In this document: positions 1 through 8,441 of the stretch, in pieces
How the letters are laid out: each line of letters starts with the position of its first letter
Position numbering within the stretch: the stretch's first letter is position 1
Origin: Xanthobacter flavus
Lineage (GTDB): Bacteria > Pseudomonadota > Alphaproteobacteria > Rhizobiales > Xanthobacteraceae
Reading direction: 5' to 3'
NCBI RefSeq assembly: GCF_017875275.1
Contig: NZ_JAGGML010000001.1
Location: 4,981,001 to 5,045,000, forward strand
DNA: 64,000 bases
Made by a program: the position numbers and the translations under genes
The notes under the pieces: generated by a model
What the model was told of the DNA's origin: nothing
Seen by the model: only the letters and a program-made list of their open reading frames with translations
The model's database searches: none

Positions 1-557
1 ACGCCGAAATAGGCGCCCTGGAGTTTCAGGTCGCCCTCCGCAACCCGCTCCGCCACCCAGGGGAAGCCGGCGAGGTTGGCGAGCGAGAGCTTGACACAGC
101 ACTGCTCGCAGAAGCGCTGGCGCTCGTCGGGCGGGAGGTTTGCGTCCTCGGCCATCAGCCGCGCCGGCTCGGCGATCTTCATCCACCCGGCCACGAAGTC
201 ACGGGCGCCGGGAGGGGCGCCGTCGAGAAGGGCATGGATGCCACCGCACTGGGCATGCCCCAGCACCACCACCTCCTTCACGCGGAGCACCCGCACCGCG
301 AACTCGATGGCCGCCGAGGTGCCGTGGTAATTGGAGTCCGGCATGAAGGGCGGGACGAGATTGGCGACGTTGCGCACGACGAACATCTCGCCTGGGCCCG
401 CATCGAAGATCATCTGCGGGTCGACGCGGCTGTCCGAGCAGGCGATCACGAGGGTTTCCGGCTTCTGGCCGCGCGCCGCAAGTTGCTCGAACAGCAACTT
501 GCGTTCGGGCCAAGCCGTTTCGCGAAACCGTTGGTAGCCGGAGATCAGTTCGTCCAC
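1..557 (-). CDS. beta-carbonic anhydrase (3' end outside window)
   Basis: Interconverts CO2 and bicarbonate with a zinc ion in the cytoplasm. About 185 residues are visible and the frame is still open at base 1, so the C-terminus is missing. The two zinc-site signatures of beta-class enzymes are present: ACSDSR with Cys40 and Asp42, and GHAQCGG with His101 and Cys104. The start is taken as GTG at 557-555, because a GGGAG ribosome-binding sequence lies about 8 bases upstream and no upstream in-frame ATG fits better. It is divergent from the urea transporter operon, and a role in handling urease-derived CO2 is possible but only inferred. Family assignment is secure; the exact physiological role is not. 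Confidence 0.92.
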   Translation of the reverse strand, partial: MDELISGYQRFRETAWPERKLLFEQLAARGQKPETLVIACSDSRVDPQMIFDAGPGEMFVVRNVANLVPPFMPDSNYHGTSAAIEFAVRVLRVKEVVVLGHAQCGGIHALLDGAPPGARDFVAGWMKIAEPARLMAEDANLPPDERQRFCEQCCVKLSLANLAGFPWVAERVAEGDLKLQGAYFG

Positions 558-1054
558 GCGATCGCTCCCTGCGCTTGGTGGGCAACGGAAGTCTGAGCTT
601 GGCAAACAAGTCAAGAGCATGCGCGGATCGCCGGCGTCCTGACCGCAGGTCCTCAGCACAGCAGCTTGAAACCGTGTGGGGTCAGGAACGCGCCCCCATT
701 GTGATGAGCCATGAGCGTTCCGTCCGGCCCTGCTGCTCGACCTGTTCAACGTGCTCTGGCTGTCTCCGTGCCCAGGGCCGTGCCGGTCGCGAGCCGGGGA
801 CTGATTAATTTGGCGCCACTCAGTCAGATCGCACAGCTTCGCTAAGGCGGTAAGATTTGGTTAAGAATGGAGGTATCAAAGTCCGTTTTGTGGCGCCTTC
901 ATCAGTCGCCCGGCAGATCTGCCCAGAAACTGCCCAGCGTCGGCGTTCTTCGGTGCCCAAAAATTCATCGCTTGCTTTCATCTCTCTACCTGCCGGCGGT
1001 TGCGGGTGAGGTCGAGCTGTTGTGCTTTGCCGTAAGCGCTGGCTCGCATGCCCT
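558..1054. other. intergenic region between carbonic anhydrase and urtA
   Basis: About 500 bases without a credible gene; the short open frames here have no family resemblance or convincing ribosome-binding site. It must hold the carbonic anhydrase promoter and, for the sigma-54 promoter downstream, an activator-binding region. I saw one perfect 12-base palindrome (GGCAGATCTGCC, 912-923) but no clear match to the NtrC consensus (TGCACC and GGTGCA half sites). Confidence 0.6.
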
Positions 1055-1070
1055 TGGCACGCGCCTTGCT
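1055..1070 (+). promoter_or_regulatory. sigma-54 (RpoN) -24/-12 promoter of the urt-ure cluster
   Basis: The sequence TGGCACG-N4-TTGCT matches the RpoN consensus at every invariant base, with GG at 1056-1057 and GC at 1068-1069 in the correct 10-base spacing. Transcription would begin near 1081, giving a leader of about 40 bases before the urtA ATG, too short for a riboswitch. Such promoters need an enhancer-binding activator. NtrC, encoded at 50479-51921, is the natural candidate for a nitrogen-scavenging operon (inference). Confidence 0.85.
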
Positions 1071-1120
1071 CACTCTCCGCTGGTCGGCCCGATGGGGCCG
1101 TCGGATAAGGGAGAGAGCGC

Positions 1121-2431
1121 ATGCTCGGATTGCTGGGACGGACGACCAGGAGGGGATTCGGCGCGCTCGCCGCTGCCGCCGTCGTCGCGGGCACGATGGG
1201 AGTTGGCGCGGCGAAGGCGCAGGAGACCATCAAGGTCGGCATCCTGCATTCACTGTCGGGCACCATGGCCATCAGCGAGACCACGCTGAAAGACGTGATG
1301 CTCATGCTCATCGAGGAGCAGAACAAGAAGGGCGGCCTCCTCGGCAAGAAGCTCGAGGCGGTGGTCGTGGACCCGGCCTCCAACTGGCCGCTGTTCGCCG
1401 AGAAGGCGCGCGAGCTGATCACCAAGGACAAGGTCTCGGCCGTGTTCGGCTGCTGGACCTCGGTGTCGCGCAAGTCCGTGCTGCCGGTGTTCAAGGAGCT
1501 GAACAACATCCTCTTCTACCCCGTGCAGTACGAGGGCGAGGAGAGCGAGCGCAACGTCTTCTACACCGGCGCCGCGCCGAACCAGCAGGCCATCCCGGCG
1601 GTGGACTACCTCGCCAACGAGGAGAAGGTGCAGCGCTGGGTGCTCGCGGGCACCGACTACGTCTATCCCCGCACCACCAACAAGATCCTTGAGGCCTATC
1701 TGAAGTCCCGCGGCGTGAAGGCCGAGGACATCATGATCAACTACACGCCGTTCGGTCATTCCGACTGGCAGACCATCGTTTCCGACATCAAGAAGTTCGG
1801 TTCGGCCGGCAAGAAGACCGCCGTGGTGTCGACCATCAACGGCGACGCCAACGTGCCCTTCTACAAGGAGCTGGCCAACCAGGGCATCAAGGCGACCGAC
1901 ATCCCGGTCGTCGCCTTCTCGGTGGGTGAGGAAGAGCTGGCCGGCATCGACACCAAGCCGCTCCTCGGCCACCTCGCGGCCTGGAACTACTTCATGTCCA
2001 TCGACACGCCCGAGAACAAGGCGTTCATCGAGAAGTGGCACGCCTTCACCAAGAACCCGAAGCGCGTCACCAACGACCCGATGGAAGCCCACTACATCGG
2101 CTTCAACATGTGGGTGAAGGCGGTGGAGAAGGCCGGCACGACCGATCCGGACAAGGTGATCGCGACGCTGCCCGGCATCAAGCAGGCCAACCTCACGGGC
2201 GGCACCTCCGAGATGCTGCCGAACCACCACATCACCAAGCCGGTCTTCATCGGCGAGATCAAGGACAACGGCCAGTTCGACGTGGTGTGGAAGACCAAGG
2301 ACCTGATCCCCGGCGAAGCCTGGTCCAAGTATCTGGACGGCTCGAAGAACCTTGTTGCCGACTGGGTCAAGTATAACTGCGGCAATTACGACACCACCAC
2401 CAACAAGTGCCTGGGCGCCGCCGCCAAGTAA
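1121..2431 (+). CDS. urtA: urea ABC transporter substrate-binding protein
   Basis: Periplasmic urea receptor of the UrtABCDE importer, a branched-chain-amino-acid type (HAAT) system. It is 436 residues long. The N-terminus carries a twin-arginine motif (TRRGF, Arg10-Arg11), then a hydrophobic stretch ending in AKA before Gln34, so export by the Tat pathway is likely. The mature part starts ETIKVGILHSLSGTMA, the typical type I periplasmic binding-protein opening. The start codon follows a GGGAGAGA ribosome-binding sequence. First gene behind the sigma-54 promoter; the 188-base gap to urtB holds stem-loops that could set urtA expression above that of the membrane components. Identity is clear from family resemblance and from the complete urt-ure context. 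Confidence 0.95.
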   Translation: MLGLLGRTTRRGFGALAAAAVVAGTMGVGAAKAQETIKVGILHSLSGTMAISETTLKDVMLMLIEEQNKKGGLLGKKLEAVVVDPASNWPLFAEKARELITKDKVSAVFGCWTSVSRKSVLPVFKELNNILFYPVQYEGEESERNVFYTGAAPNQQAIPAVDYLANEEKVQRWVLAGTDYVYPRTTNKILEAYLKSRGVKAEDIMINYTPFGHSDWQTIVSDIKKFGSAGKKTAVVSTINGDANVPFYKELANQGIKATDIPVVAFSVGEEELAGIDTKPLLGHLAAWNYFMSIDTPENKAFIEKWHAFTKNPKRVTNDPMEAHYIGFNMWVKAVEKAGTTDPDKVIATLPGIKQANLTGGTSEMLPNHHITKPVFIGEIKDNGQFDVVWKTKDLIPGEAWSKYLDGSKNLVADWVKYNCGNYDTTTNKCLGAAAK

Positions 2432-2444
2432 GCGGCTGTCATTG

Positions 2445-2481
2445 CGCGGGGATCGTTGGTCCCCGCGGCCTTTCCGAGGCC
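2445..2481 (+). promoter_or_regulatory. tandem stem-loops in the urtA-urtB gap
   Basis: An 8-base-pair stem (CGCGGGGA 2445-2452 with TCCCCGCG 2460-2467, 7-base loop) is followed immediately by a 5-pair stem (GGCCT 2467-2471 with AGGCC 2477-2481). Only a weak T run follows. Hairpins behind binding-protein genes often stabilise the upstream mRNA or partly terminate transcription, and that role is inferred here. Confidence 0.5.
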
Positions 2482-2528
2482 TCTTAAGGTTTTCATCTCG
2501 ACCTCTCGTACCGTCCTTCGGGGCGCCT

Positions 2529-2556
2529 CTCCCTCTCCCCGCAAGGGGAGGGGGAG
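2529..2556. repeat. GC-rich palindromic repeat element
   Basis: CTCCCTCTCCCC (2529-2540), a GCAA loop (2541-2544), then GGGGAGGGGGAG (2545-2556): a 12-pair hairpin with one G-T pair. Short palindromes of this CTCTCCCC-GCAA-GGGGAGAG type are scattered between genes in many Hyphomicrobiales genomes (general knowledge). Only this copy was noticed in the window. Confidence 0.5.
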
Positions 2557-2619
2557 CCCTGCTGCACTCCCGATTAAGGGCCGCCGGCATGGCCGGCCGC
2601 GCCGGAGCGGATGATCTGA

Positions 2620-4281
2620 ATGATGCGGCTGCCCCTTTTCGTCCCGACGGTTCACGTCTCGCCTTTGCGCGCCCTGCGGACGTTGTTTCTCTCTTTTCTG
2701 GCCGTGCTGATGGCCGGGATCGTCGCCTCGGCCCCCGTCCGCGCGCAAAGCCAGCCGGACATCTCCGGCATCGTCGCCAAATTCGGCAACGACAGCTATT
2801 CCGACACGACCGATGCGGTCGCCGCGCTAGCCACCTCGGGCAGCCCGCAGGCCGCCGCAGTCGTCGAGGCGCTTGCGTCCGGCAATCTGCTCTATGATCC
2901 GTCGACCAAGGCGGTGTTCATCCGCACCCCCGCCGGCATGGCCGACGCGGCGACCGGCACCATCGTCGGCAACGCACCCGCCCCGCTCTCGCCGGTACGC
3001 GCCAACAACCGGGTGCGTCGCGCCCTGGATGCCGCGGCCGGCGCGCTGACTTTGCTCAATCCCGATCCCGCGAAGCGGCTCGACGCCGCCGGTGCCGTCT
3101 TCAAGTCGCGCGATGCCGCCGCGTTGCCGACGGTGGACGCGGCCATCGCCAAGGAAACCGTTCCGGCCGTGAAGGCTGCGCTGGCGCAGGCCCGCGCCGC
3201 CATCCTCATCGGCATGGCCGACGCCCCGGAAACCGAGCGCCGCGCCGCGATCCAGCTCATCGCCGCCCGTGGCGATCAGGAATCCATCAGCCTGCTGCGC
3301 AGCCTGCCCGCGAACTCGCCTCCGGCCCTGAAGGCCGCCGCGGAGGCCGGCATCACCAAAGCGGAGGAGAGCCTCAGGCTCTGGGGCATCGCGCAGAACG
3401 TCTGGTACGGCCTCTCCCTCGGCTCGGTGCTGCTGCTGGCCGCCATCGGCCTCGCCATCACCTTCGGCGTCATGGGCGTCATCAACATGGCCCATGGCGA
3501 GATGGTGATGCTGGGCGCCTACACCACCTTCGTGGTGCAGGAACTCATTCGTCAGAAGGCGCCGTATCTGTTCGACTGGTCGCTCACCATCGCCTTGCCG
3601 CTGGCCTTTCTGTTCACCGCGCTGGTGGGCATCCTCATCGAGCGCACGGTGATCCGCTTCCTCTACGGTCGTCCGCTGGAAACCCTGCTCGCCACCTGGG
3701 GCGTCTCGCTCATCCTGCAGCAGGCGGTGCGCAGCGTGTTCGGCCCCACCAACCAGGAGGTGGGCGCCCCTTCCTGGATGTCGGGCGCGTTCCAGATCGG
3801 GCAATTGTCCATCACCTACAACCGGCTCTGGATCATCTGCTTCGCTCTGATCGTGTTCTTCACCCTGCTTTTGGTGCTCAGGCGAACGCCGCTCGGCCTC
3901 TATGTGCGGGCGGTGACGCAGAACCGGCGCATGGCCGCCGCCATGGGCATCCGCACCGGGCGCATCGATGCGCTCACCTTCGGCCTCGGGTCGGGCATCG
4001 CCGGCATCGCGGGCGTGGCGCTCTCGCAGATCGACAATGTGAGCCCCAACCTCGGCCAGGGCTACATTATCGATAGCTTCATGGTGGTGGTGTTCGGCGG
4101 CGTCGGGAACCTGTGGGGCACGCTGGTGGGCGCCTTCACGCTGGGCATCGCCAACAAGCTGCTGGAGCCCTTTGCCGGCGCGGTGCTGGGCAAGATTCTC
4201 CTGCTGGTCTTCATCATCCTGTTCATCCAGAAGCGCCCACGCGGCCTGTTCGCGCTCAAGGGCCGGGCGGTGGAATCATGA
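2620..4281 (+). CDS. urtB: urea ABC transporter permease UrtB
   Basis: One of the two membrane subunits of the urea importer (LivH-type permease). Its 553 residues fall into a signal-like hydrophobic start (about residues 15-40), a soluble HEAT-like alanine-rich region (about 45-250) that is usual for UrtB and absent from LivH, and a C-terminal membrane domain from about residue 255 with the typical ITFGVMGVINMAHGE stretch. ATG at 2620 is immediately followed by a second ATG, and a GGAG lies about 12 bases upstream, so either could be used. The TGA stop overlaps the urtC ATG, indicating translational coupling. Confidence 0.94.
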   Translation: MMRLPLFVPTVHVSPLRALRTLFLSFLAVLMAGIVASAPVRAQSQPDISGIVAKFGNDSYSDTTDAVAALATSGSPQAAAVVEALASGNLLYDPSTKAVFIRTPAGMADAATGTIVGNAPAPLSPVRANNRVRRALDAAAGALTLLNPDPAKRLDAAGAVFKSRDAAALPTVDAAIAKETVPAVKAALAQARAAILIGMADAPETERRAAIQLIAARGDQESISLLRSLPANSPPALKAAAEAGITKAEESLRLWGIAQNVWYGLSLGSVLLLAAIGLAITFGVMGVINMAHGEMVMLGAYTTFVVQELIRQKAPYLFDWSLTIALPLAFLFTALVGILIERTVIRFLYGRPLETLLATWGVSLILQQAVRSVFGPTNQEVGAPSWMSGAFQIGQLSITYNRLWIICFALIVFFTLLLVLRRTPLGLYVRAVTQNRRMAAAMGIRTGRIDALTFGLGSGIAGIAGVALSQIDNVSPNLGQGYIIDSFMVVVFGGVGNLWGTLVGAFTLGIANKLLEPFAGAVLGKILLLVFIILFIQKRPRGLFALKGRAVES

Positions 4282-5411
4282 ACCGCACCCGCATCATCGA
4301 CCGCACCGGCGGCATCTTCCTCATCGTGGTGCTGGCGGCGGGGGTGCTCATACCCGCCTCCAACCTGCTGCTGCCCCCCGGCAATCCGCTGCATGTGCCG
4401 GACTACATGATCCCGCTGCTCGGCAAGTATCTGTGCTACGCGCTGCTCGCCGTCTCGGTGGATCTGGTGTGGGGCTATTGCGGGGTGCTCTCGCTCGGCC
4501 ACGGCGCCTTTTTTGCCCTCGGCGGCTACGCCATGGGCATGTACCTGATGCGCCAGATCGGATCGCGCGGCGTCTACGGCAATCCCGTGCTGCCCGATTT
4601 CATGGTGTTCCTGAACTACAAGGAACTGCCCTGGTTCTGGGAAGGCTTCAACATCTTCCCCTTCGCCATGCTCATGGTGGTGCTGGTGCCGGGCGCGCTC
4701 GCCTTCGTGTTCGGCTGGTTCGCCTTCCGCTCGCGGGTCACCGGCGTCTATCTGTCCATCATCACCCAGGCGATGACCTTCGCGCTCATGCTCGCCTTCT
4801 TCCGGAACGACATGGGCTTCGGCGGCAACAACGGCCTCACCGATTTCAAGGACATCCTCGGTTTCCCGATCTCCGCGCCCTCGACGCGCCTGACGCTGTT
4901 CTTTCTCTCCGCCGTCGCGCTGGCGGGGGGCTATCTGATCTGCCGGGCGCTCGTCACCTCCAAATATGGCAAGGTGCTGGTGGCGGTGCGCGATGCGGAG
5001 AGCCGCACGCGGTTCCTCGGCTACCGGGTTGAGAACTACAAGCTGGTTGCCTGGGTGCTCTCGGCCATGCTGGCCGGCGTCGCCGGGGCGCTCTACGTGC
5101 CGCAGGTGGGCATCATCAACCCGTCCGAATTTGCGCCGGCCCAGTCCATCGAGATGGTGATCTGGGTGGCGGTGGGGGGCCGCGGAACGCTGGTGGGGGC
5201 GGCGATCGGGGCGCTGATCGTCAATGCGGGCAAGACCTGGTTCACCGGCGTTCTGCCCGAGGCCTGGCTGTTCGCCCTCGGTGCGCTGTTTGTGCTGGTC
5301 ACGCTGTTCCTGCCCAAGGGCGTGCTCGGCCTCGCCGCCAGCCTTTCCGACAAGTGGAAGGCCCGCCGTAGCGCCTCGGCACCCACCCCCAGCGCGACAC
5401 CGGCGGAGTGA
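4278..5411 (+). CDS. urtC: urea ABC transporter permease UrtC
   Basis: Second membrane subunit (LivM-type permease) of the urea importer, 377 residues with about eight to ten hydrophobic segments. Typical features are the YALLAVSVDLVWGYCG and LSLGHGAFFALGGYAMG stretches near residues 55-85 and a conserved VAVRDAESRTRFLGY loop in the second half that is expected to contact the ATPases. The ATG overlaps the urtB stop (ATGA), which decides the start; the frame stays open further upstream, but that part has no family resemblance. Confidence 0.95.
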   Translation: MNRTRIIDRTGGIFLIVVLAAGVLIPASNLLLPPGNPLHVPDYMIPLLGKYLCYALLAVSVDLVWGYCGVLSLGHGAFFALGGYAMGMYLMRQIGSRGVYGNPVLPDFMVFLNYKELPWFWEGFNIFPFAMLMVVLVPGALAFVFGWFAFRSRVTGVYLSIITQAMTFALMLAFFRNDMGFGGNNGLTDFKDILGFPISAPSTRLTLFFLSAVALAGGYLICRALVTSKYGKVLVAVRDAESRTRFLGYRVENYKLVAWVLSAMLAGVAGALYVPQVGIINPSEFAPAQSIEMVIWVAVGGRGTLVGAAIGALIVNAGKTWFTGVLPEAWLFALGALFVLVTLFLPKGVLGLAASLSDKWKARRSASAPTPSATPAE

Positions 5412-5416
5412 GCCCC

Positions 5417-6274
5417 ATGAGCATGCTGTCTCCCTCCACCGATCCCTATGCCGTCAAGTCGCAGGGCGCGCTCTCGCTGGAGGCCGAGCTGGGCTTCCTC
5501 CAGGAGGCGCAGCCCGCGCCGGACCCCAAGGCCCTGACCCCGGCGCTGCTCTATCTCGACAACATCACCGTCTCCTTTGACGGTTTCCGGGCGCTGAACG
5601 CCCTCTCCCTCGTCATCGGCGAAGCGGAGATGCGGGCCATCATCGGCCCCAACGGCGCCGGCAAGACGACGATGATGGACGTCATCACCGGCAAGACCCG
5701 CCCCAACCAGGGCGTCGCTCTGTTCGCCGGCGTCAACGACCTAACGAGCCTGAACGAGGCGTCCATCGCCCAGCTCGGCATCGGCCGCAAGTTCCAGACG
5801 CCGACCGTGTTCGACATGCACTCGGTGGAGGACAACATCCTCCTCGCCGTGAAGGCCGACCGCCGCCCCTTCGCGAACATCGAATGGAACCCGAGCCGCC
5901 ACGAGCGCGAGCGGGTGGAGGAGCTTCTGGAGCGCGTGCGCCTGAAGGACTCACGCTACCGTCGCGCCGGCGATCTCTCCCACGGCCAGAAGCAGTGGCT
6001 CGAAATCGGCATGCTGCTGGCGCAGGAGCCGCGCCTGCTGCTGGTGGACGAGCCCGCCGCCGGCATGACCGACCAGGAGACGGCGGACACCGCCGTGCTC
6101 CTCAAGGAAATCGCCAAGACCCGCTCGGTGGTGGTGGTGGAGCACGACATGCAGTTCGTGCGCGACCTCGACGTGAAGGTCACGGTGCTGCACGAAGGCT
6201 CGGTGCTGGCCGAAGGCCCGCTCGATCAGGTGAGCGCCGACGAGCGCGTCATCGAAGTCTATCTGGGGAGGTGA
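5417..6274 (+). CDS. urtD: urea ABC transporter ATP-binding protein UrtD
   Basis: ATPase subunit (LivG type) that energises urea uptake, 285 residues. Walker A is GPNGAGKTT (near residue 80), the signature is LSHGQKQW, Walker B is LLLVDEP, followed by a switch histidine in VVVEHDM. The start is placed at ATG 5417 because GGAG lies 8 bases upstream; GTG 5408, overlapping the urtC stop, would add three residues. An N-terminal extension of about 45 residues precedes the ATPase core, as in other UrtD proteins. Confidence 0.94.
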   Translation: MSMLSPSTDPYAVKSQGALSLEAELGFLQEAQPAPDPKALTPALLYLDNITVSFDGFRALNALSLVIGEAEMRAIIGPNGAGKTTMMDVITGKTRPNQGVALFAGVNDLTSLNEASIAQLGIGRKFQTPTVFDMHSVEDNILLAVKADRRPFANIEWNPSRHERERVEELLERVRLKDSRYRRAGDLSHGQKQWLEIGMLLAQEPRLLLVDEPAAGMTDQETADTAVLLKEIAKTRSVVVVEHDMQFVRDLDVKVTVLHEGSVLAEGPLDQVSADERVIEVYLGR

Positions 6275-6278
6275 GGCC

Positions 6279-6974
6279 ATGCTGAAGGTGGAAAACCTCG
6301 ACCTCTATTACGGCGCCGCCCACACCCTGAAGAAGGTGTCGGTCTCGGCCGAGGCTGGGAAGGTCACGTGCGTGCTCGGCCGCAACGGCGTGGGCAAGAC
6401 TTCGCTCCTGCGCGCCATCGTCGGCCAGCGGCCCATCGCCGGGGGCTCGATCACGCTGGACGGCAAGGAGATTTCAAGGCTCCCGACGCCCGACCGCGCG
6501 GCGCTCGGCATCGGCTTCGTGCCACAGGGGCGGGAGGTGTTCCCGCTGCTCTCCGTGAAGGAGAATCTGGAGACGGGATACGCGCGGCTGCCCGGCAAGG
6601 AGAAGTACGTGCCGCAGGAGGTGTTCGACCTCTTCCCGGTGCTGAAATCCATGCTCCGGCGCCGCGGCGGCGATCTCTCCGGCGGACAGCAGCAGCAACT
6701 CGCCATCGGCCGCGCCCTCGTCACCCGACCGCGTCTCCTGGTGCTGGACGAGCCGACGGAGGGCATCCAGCCGTCCATCATCAAGGACATCGGCCGCGCC
6801 ATCTCCTATCTGCGTGACAAGGGCGACATGGCCATCGTACTGGTGGAGCAGTATTTCGAGTTCGCGCGTGATCTCGCCGACAGCTTCATTTTGATGGAGC
6901 GCGGCGAGGTGGTGGCGAGCGGGGACAGGAGCGGGCTGGATGGCGACGACGTTCGCCGCCTCATGGCGATCTGA
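6279..6974 (+). CDS. urtE: urea ABC transporter ATP-binding protein UrtE
   Basis: Second ATPase (LivF type) of the importer, 231 residues, pairing with UrtD under UrtBC. Walker A GRNGVGKTS, signature LSGGQQQQLAIG and Walker B LLVLDEPTEGI are intact. It begins four bases after urtD behind a GAGGTGAGG ribosome-binding site. Its last 35 bases overlap the proposed start of ureD in another frame, so transporter and urease genes are fused into one transcription unit. Confidence 0.95.
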   Translation: MLKVENLDLYYGAAHTLKKVSVSAEAGKVTCVLGRNGVGKTSLLRAIVGQRPIAGGSITLDGKEISRLPTPDRAALGIGFVPQGREVFPLLSVKENLETGYARLPGKEKYVPQEVFDLFPVLKSMLRRRGGDLSGGQQQQLAIGRALVTRPRLLVLDEPTEGIQPSIIKDIGRAISYLRDKGDMAIVLVEQYFEFARDLADSFILMERGEVVASGDRSGLDGDDVRRLMAI

Positions 6975-7797
6975 CGATACCCCGGCCGCCCTCCCGCCCC
7001 AGCGCCAGCGCAGCGAAGGCCGCGTCCGCATCGCCGCCGCGCGGTTCGGCGCGGTGACCCGCGTCGCCGATCTCGCGGAAGGCGGGGCCATGCGCCTGCG
7101 CGTGCCGCGCGGGGGGCCGGGGCTGGAAGCCGTCATCGTCAACACCGCCGGCGGGGTCTGCTGCGGCGACCGCTTCACCATCGAAGTCTCGGCCGGGCCG
7201 GGCGCGCACCTCACGGTCGCGACGCCGGCCGCCGAGAAGGTCTATCGCTCTGATGGGCCCTTGGCTGAAATCGGCGTCGCTCTCGCGGCCGGGGACGGTG
7301 CGCGGCTGGAGTGGCTGCCGCAGGAAACCATCCTGTTCGACCGCGCCCGCCTCCGGCGCCGCTATGAGGTGGATATAGCACCCAACGCCACTTTTCTCTC
7401 CTTCGAGGGGCTCATGCTCGGCCGCCTCGCCTATGGCGACGCGATGGGCGAGGGGCATCTGGAGGACCACTGGCGCATCCGGCGCGGCGGCGGGCTCATC
7501 TTCGCCGACGCCTTCCGCCTGTCCGGACCCATCGGCGCGCTGCTGGAGCGGCCGGCCGTCGCGGGCGGAGCGCGCGCGCTTGCGACCCTCCTCTACATCG
7601 CGCCCGATGCCGAGGCGCGGCTGGAGGAGGCGCGCGCCCTCATGGAGAGCGTGCCCTGCGAGGCCGGCGCCAGCGTCTGGAACGGCATTCTCGCCGTCCG
7701 CTGGCTCGCCCCGGACATCGGGACGTTGCGCCGGGCCGCGACCTCGTTTCTGATGGCCTTCCGAAAGGCTCCGCTGCCCCGCGTATGGGCCACCTGA
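6940..7797 (+). CDS. ureD: urease accessory protein UreD
   Basis: Scaffold of the UreD-UreF-UreG complex that loads nickel into urease apoenzyme. It is 285 residues long; the conserved [13 protein letters not shown] and [11 protein letters not shown] segments of the UreD/UreH family lie near residues 65-105, followed by [12 protein letters not shown]. The ATG at 6940 lies inside the end of urtE. It is the only ATG upstream of the conserved core, although a later alternative codon cannot be excluded. Immediately precedes ureAB, as in many alphaproteobacterial urease clusters. Confidence 0.93.
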   Translation: MATTFAASWRSDDTPAALPPQRQRSEGRVRIAAARFGAVTRVADLAEGGAMRLRVPRGGPGLEAVIVNTAGGVCCGDRFTIEVSAGPGAHLTVATPAAEKVYRSDGPLAEIGVALAAGDGARLEWLPQETILFDRARLRRRYEVDIAPNATFLSFEGLMLGRLAYGDAMGEGHLEDHWRIRRGGGLIFADAFRLSGPIGALLERPAVAGGARALATLLYIAPDAEARLEEARALMESVPCEAGASVWNGILAVRWLAPDIGTLRRAATSFLMAFRKAPLPRVWAT

Positions 7798-7819
7798 TGC
7801 TCGTTCAAGGAGAGATGCC

Positions 7820-8440
7820 GTGCTGCTGACGCCGCGCGAGAAGGACAAGCTCCTGGTCGCCATGGCCGCCGAGGTGGCGCGCAAGCGCCTCGCGCGCGGC
7901 GTGAAGCTGAACCATCCGGAGGCGGTCGCCCTCATCACCGACTTCGTGGTGGAGGGCGCGCGCGACGGGCGCACCGTCGCCGATCTGATGGAGGCCGGCG
8001 CCAAGGTACTGACCTCCGATCAGGTGATGGAGGGTATCGCGGAGATGATCCACGACATCCAGGTGGAGGCGACCTTTCCGGACGGCACCAAGCTCGTCAC
8101 TGTCCACCATCCCATCCGCGGCACGCCGTCCGAGACGGTGCCCGGCGAACTGCTGCCGCAGGAAGGCGACATCCATTTCAACGAGGGCGCCGAGCGAGTG
8201 CATCTCACCGTCGCCAACACCGGCGACCGGCCGATCCAGGTGGGCAGCCACTACCATTTCTTCGAGACCAACCCCGCGCTGGACTTCGACCGCGACAAGG
8301 CGCGCGGCATGCGCCTCGACATCGCCCCCGGCACGGCCGTGCGCTTCGAGCCCGGCGCGACGCGGGATGTGACGCTGGTGCCGTTCGGCGGCAAGCGCGA
8401 GGTCTATGGCTTCCGCGCGGCCATACAGGGTGGGCTCTGA
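7820..8440 (+). CDS. ureAB: urease gamma/beta fusion subunit
   Basis: Structural urease subunit in which the gamma chain (about residues 1-100, starting [11 protein letters not shown]) and the beta chain (about 110-206, starting [16 protein letters not shown]) are joined in one 206-residue protein. Most bacteria encode them separately as UreA and UreB; fusion is known from Helicobacter (there called UreA) and some alphaproteobacteria. GTG 7820 is the only workable start: the nearby ATG at 7815 runs into a stop after four codons. AAGGAGAG lies 6-13 bases upstream. No stop codon or frameshift interrupts the junction, so the fusion is genuine in this sequence. Confidence 0.93.
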   Translation: MLLTPREKDKLLVAMAAEVARKRLARGVKLNHPEAVALITDFVVEGARDGRTVADLMEAGAKVLTSDQVMEGIAEMIHDIQVEATFPDGTKLVTVHHPIRGTPSETVPGELLPQEGDIHFNEGAERVHLTVANTGDRPIQVGSHYHFFETNPALDFDRDKARGMRLDIAPGTAVRFEPGATRDVTLVPFGGKREVYGFRAAIQGGL

Positions 8441-8441
8441 T

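Noticed and set aside
800..1120. Possible guanidine or other riboswitch upstream of urtA
   Set aside because: The sigma-54 start leaves a leader of about 40 bases, and no conserved aptamer core was seen.
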